Positions 62,474 to 64,000 of a stretch of DNA of 64,000 nt are shown here, one piece after another. A program made the translations under genes and the position numbers. Source of the stretch: Nocardia sp. NBC_01327 (GTDB lineage: Bacteria > Actinomycetota > Actinomycetes > Mycobacteriales > Mycobacteriaceae); contig NZ_CP108383.1 in the NCBI RefSeq assembly GCF_035958815.1, forward strand, positions 1,984,001 through 2,048,000. Reading direction: 5' to 3'. Each line of letters begins with the position of its first letter. Within the stretch, counting starts at the first letter, position 1. The notes under the pieces are model-generated. The model was not told the DNA's origin, searched no databases, and saw only the letters and a list, made by a program, of their open reading frames with translations.

Positions 62474-62637
62474 CGTCGAGGTCCTTCCGTCCCTGCCCCA
62501 AGCCGCAGTTTGTGAAACCGGCTGGTCTCAGAGCAGGATAACGGAGAGTGTCGCACAACACAATGGCCGCCGATTGCGAACCGGAGCACTGCCCATGGCC
62601 CCCGCTCCGGGCATATCCGGTGGTCCTGTGTGATCGA

Positions 62638-62919
62638 TCAGACGTACCAGTGGGCGGTGCGGGCGGAGTCGTAGAGGCGGTCGAAGACGCGGTGGTGCAG
62701 GGCGCGGGCGGATTCGAGACGCTCCTCGCCGACACCGCGGCGGGCGAGCAGCGGCCACGCGACGGTGTCGCGAAAACCGTAGTGCAGGCGCTGTATTCCG
62801 GTGATGACCTGTTCGATGCCCTCGTGCAACCGGATGCGGGCGCTCCAGGCGATGCGGACCGGGGCGGGGGAGGTGCGCACGCGGTCGCTGATGCGCTGCG
62901 TCAGAAGGGGTTGCGGCAC
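62638..62919 (-). CDS. 93-residue hypothetical protein
   Basis: From GTG 62919 with GAGGAGA 7 bases upstream; a reading from 63006 lacks such a site. Helical, Arg-rich ('VRIAWSARIRLHEGIEQVITGIQRLHYGFRDTV' region) with a C-terminal YDSARTAHWYV. No family recognised. A 426-bp gap upstream (62920-63345) shows no gene; it has only weak AT-rich stretches, including GTTAACCAACTG at 63157-63168. Confidence 0.55.
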   Translation of the reverse strand: MPQPLLTQRISDRVRTSPAPVRIAWSARIRLHEGIEQVITGIQRLHYGFRDTVAWPLLARRGVGEERLESARALHHRVFDRLYDSARTAHWYV

Positions 62920-63345
62920 TGGGTATCTCCTCGTCGAGATGGGTTGCCGACCACGGTGCCAGAATCCTCGCCCCAAGTGTCCCAGACGATTCGGAATTGG
63001 CGGCAATGGTCAACCTCGGGACAGCTCCTGCCGGGTCGCGGCGGGATTGTGCTTCCGTTCATCGAATTCCGCGCGCTGGAAACGGTCAAAGTGAATGACG
63101 GACCAATTTCGCAGTTCAGTGGCGTGGAGCACAGTGAAAGGCTCGAGAACAATTCGTTAACCAACTGTTAGCGCGTCTGTCTGTTGCGGTGATCGAATTT
63201 CGGTGATGTTCTTGGTTCGCGCCCGTTTCGGAGGCGCCATTCTCGGCAGTGTCGCCGCAGCACTTCCCACTCTGTTTGTCAGCCCAGTCGCCATTCTTCG
63301 GCGCACAGCTCCAACTGGTGAAGGTTCGAAAGGATTTCAGGCCAA

Positions 63346-63750
63346 ATGAAAGCACCCTTCGTCATTCGTGCCGCTGCCGTATTCACCGGCGCCGCACTGA
63401 CATTCATCGCGCCTGCCCTGGCTACCGCCGCACCGGCGGGAGGCGATGTCTCGCCTCCCGCCGACGCGGGCAGCTCGAGCACTGCACAATCGGTCCTGCC
63501 GCAGCTCGGCACGGGCAGTGCCGCCGCAGGTACCGGCAGTTCCACGGCCTCCGGCGTGCTCGGGGCCCTGGGCACCGGCAGCGGCGCGGCCGGATCATTC
63601 GCGGGACTTTTCCCCGGGCCCGGCTCGGTCCTCGGTCTGCTCGGTACCGGCAGTGGTGCCGCGAGCGGATCCGCACAGGCGGGCGGAACGCTCGCACAGG
63701 CACTCGGTTCCGGGAGCGCCGCAGCCGGTGCGGGCTCCTCCGGTCGCTAA
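63346..63750 (+). CDS. small secreted Gly/Ala/Ser repeat protein
   Basis: 134 residues from ATG 63346 with AAAGGA upstream. Signal peptide 1-29 (MKAPFVIRAAAVFTGAALTF, then ALATAAP). The mature part is built from four copies of LG[T/S]GS[A/G]AA at residues 54, 75, 99 and 120 (period 21-24) with Gly/Ser linkers. No Cys, few charged residues. Possibly a cell-wall or surface protein. Function unknown. Confidence 0.75.
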   Translation: MKAPFVIRAAAVFTGAALTFIAPALATAAPAGGDVSPPADAGSSSTAQSVLPQLGTGSAAAGTGSSTASGVLGALGTGSGAAGSFAGLFPGPGSVLGLLGTGSGAASGSAQAGGTLAQALGSGSAAAGAGSSGR

Positions 63751-63847
63751 TTGCTTCCAATTCGCCGCAGCGTGAATTAAAGGCCGAGATTTTACGAAAT
63801 CTCTACGGCTCGACCGCTTGGCATGAAATTCGATGAGGGACGTCGAT

Positions 63848-64000
63848 ATGGAATACACACACCTGTCCGAATTTGCTTTGCGCCCCGGCGCATTGACCCT
63901 CTGGCACCCCGAGCTCGCCCCCGGCCATGCGTGGACGCCGGATGAAAGGCCGCTCACCAGCGTGCATGTCCGGCACTGCCAGGAAACCGACGCCGGTGAC
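63848..64000 (+). CDS. N-terminus of a probable PapA-like condensation-domain protein
   Basis: 51 codons from ATG 63848 (GAGGGA about 10 bases before). The start MEYTHLSEFALRPGALTLWH followed by 'HAWTPDERPLTSVHVRHCQ' resembles the opening of PapA-type acyltransferases and stand-alone condensation domains, which use an HHxxxDG motif later. The catalytic region is off the edge, so the call rests on the first 50 residues. Confidence 0.45.
   Translation, partial: MEYTHLSEFALRPGALTLWHPELAPGHAWTPDERPLTSVHVRHCQETDAGD

Noticed and set aside
62920..63345. Possible gene in the 426-bp gap
   Set aside because: Frames on both strands lack initiation sites and domains; treated as intergenic.
1..64000. 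CRISPR array, tRNA, rRNA, integrase or insertion sequence
   Set aside because: No regular repeat-spacer array, clover-leaf pattern or transposase-like protein was recognised on reading; a dedicated tRNA scan was not possible.

Overview
The window is high-GC DNA from a mycolic-acid-making actinomycete (order Mycobacteriales), most likely Nocardia or a close relative. This is inferred from gene content, not from a marker gene: Lsr2, a KasB-like ketoacyl synthase, a FadD32-like fatty-acyl-AMP ligase, an acyl-ACP desaturase, an F420/Ddn-like protein, a VirS/MymA-like pair, and many secreted or lipolytic alpha/beta hydrolases and beta-lactamase-fold hydrolases. I saw no rRNA, tRNA, CRISPR array, transposase or phage gene. 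GMC oxidoreductase (left edge) and a probable PapA-like condensation protein (right edge) are cut by the window.

Layout. 1-9.8 kb: GMC oxidase, YdcF protein, secreted LIP lipase, F420 oxidoreductase, SnoaL-like protein, a small zinc-ribbon protein, a VirS-like AraC regulator divergent from a MymA-like Baeyer-Villiger monooxygenase, and two unknowns. 9.9-14.3 kb: lsr2, a strong terminator, and a giant SARP/AfsR-type ATPase regulator. 14.3-21.1 kb: glycerol regulon glpK-glpD-glpF on minus, an IclR/GylR-like regulator, and a second glpK on plus. 22.6-27.2 kb: a lipid locus (acyl-ACP desaturase, KasB-like, FadD32-like) that would feed meromycolate or related lipid synthesis. 27-34 kb: secreted protein, PAS-GGDEF cyclase, SAM methyltransferase, FMN reductase, a LIP lipase without signal peptide, and a YeiH-type transporter with a previously easy-to-miss 41-residue membrane protein just upstream. 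34-38 kb: AraC regulator and ChoD-like GMC oxidase, then a 17-codon leader ORF with attenuator-like RNA structure ahead of an alpha/beta hydrolase whose nucleophile is Thr. 37.8-42.2 kb: nitronate monooxygenase, an MpaB/Lcp-family oxygenase and its divergent TetR regulator sharing 18-bp palindromes, and two more TetR genes whose 3' ends overlap.

42.3-47.7 kb is a tight five-gene operon: two PF10118 proteins with ferritin-like ExxH diiron ligands, a Baeyer-Villiger monooxygenase, an SDR and a ferredoxin-type reductase, under a divergent TetR. I read it as an oxidative degradation or modification pathway in which the reductase may feed the diiron proteins. 47.7-52.7 kb: beta-lactamase-fold esterase, a long inverted repeat, an M20 amidohydrolase/MFS pair and a divergent Lrp regulator.

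53.0-57.9 kb is the best candidate for an undescribed system: a translationally coupled ThDP enzyme, SRPBCC protein, KASIII-like protein lacking the catalytic His, HisC-like aminotransferase and OhrR-like MarR regulator, suggesting a small amine or amino-ketone natural product under redox control. 58-64 kb: FadD15-like ligase, two secreted hydrolases, a small unknown, a secreted Gly/Ala/Ser repeat protein and the start of a PapA-like gene.
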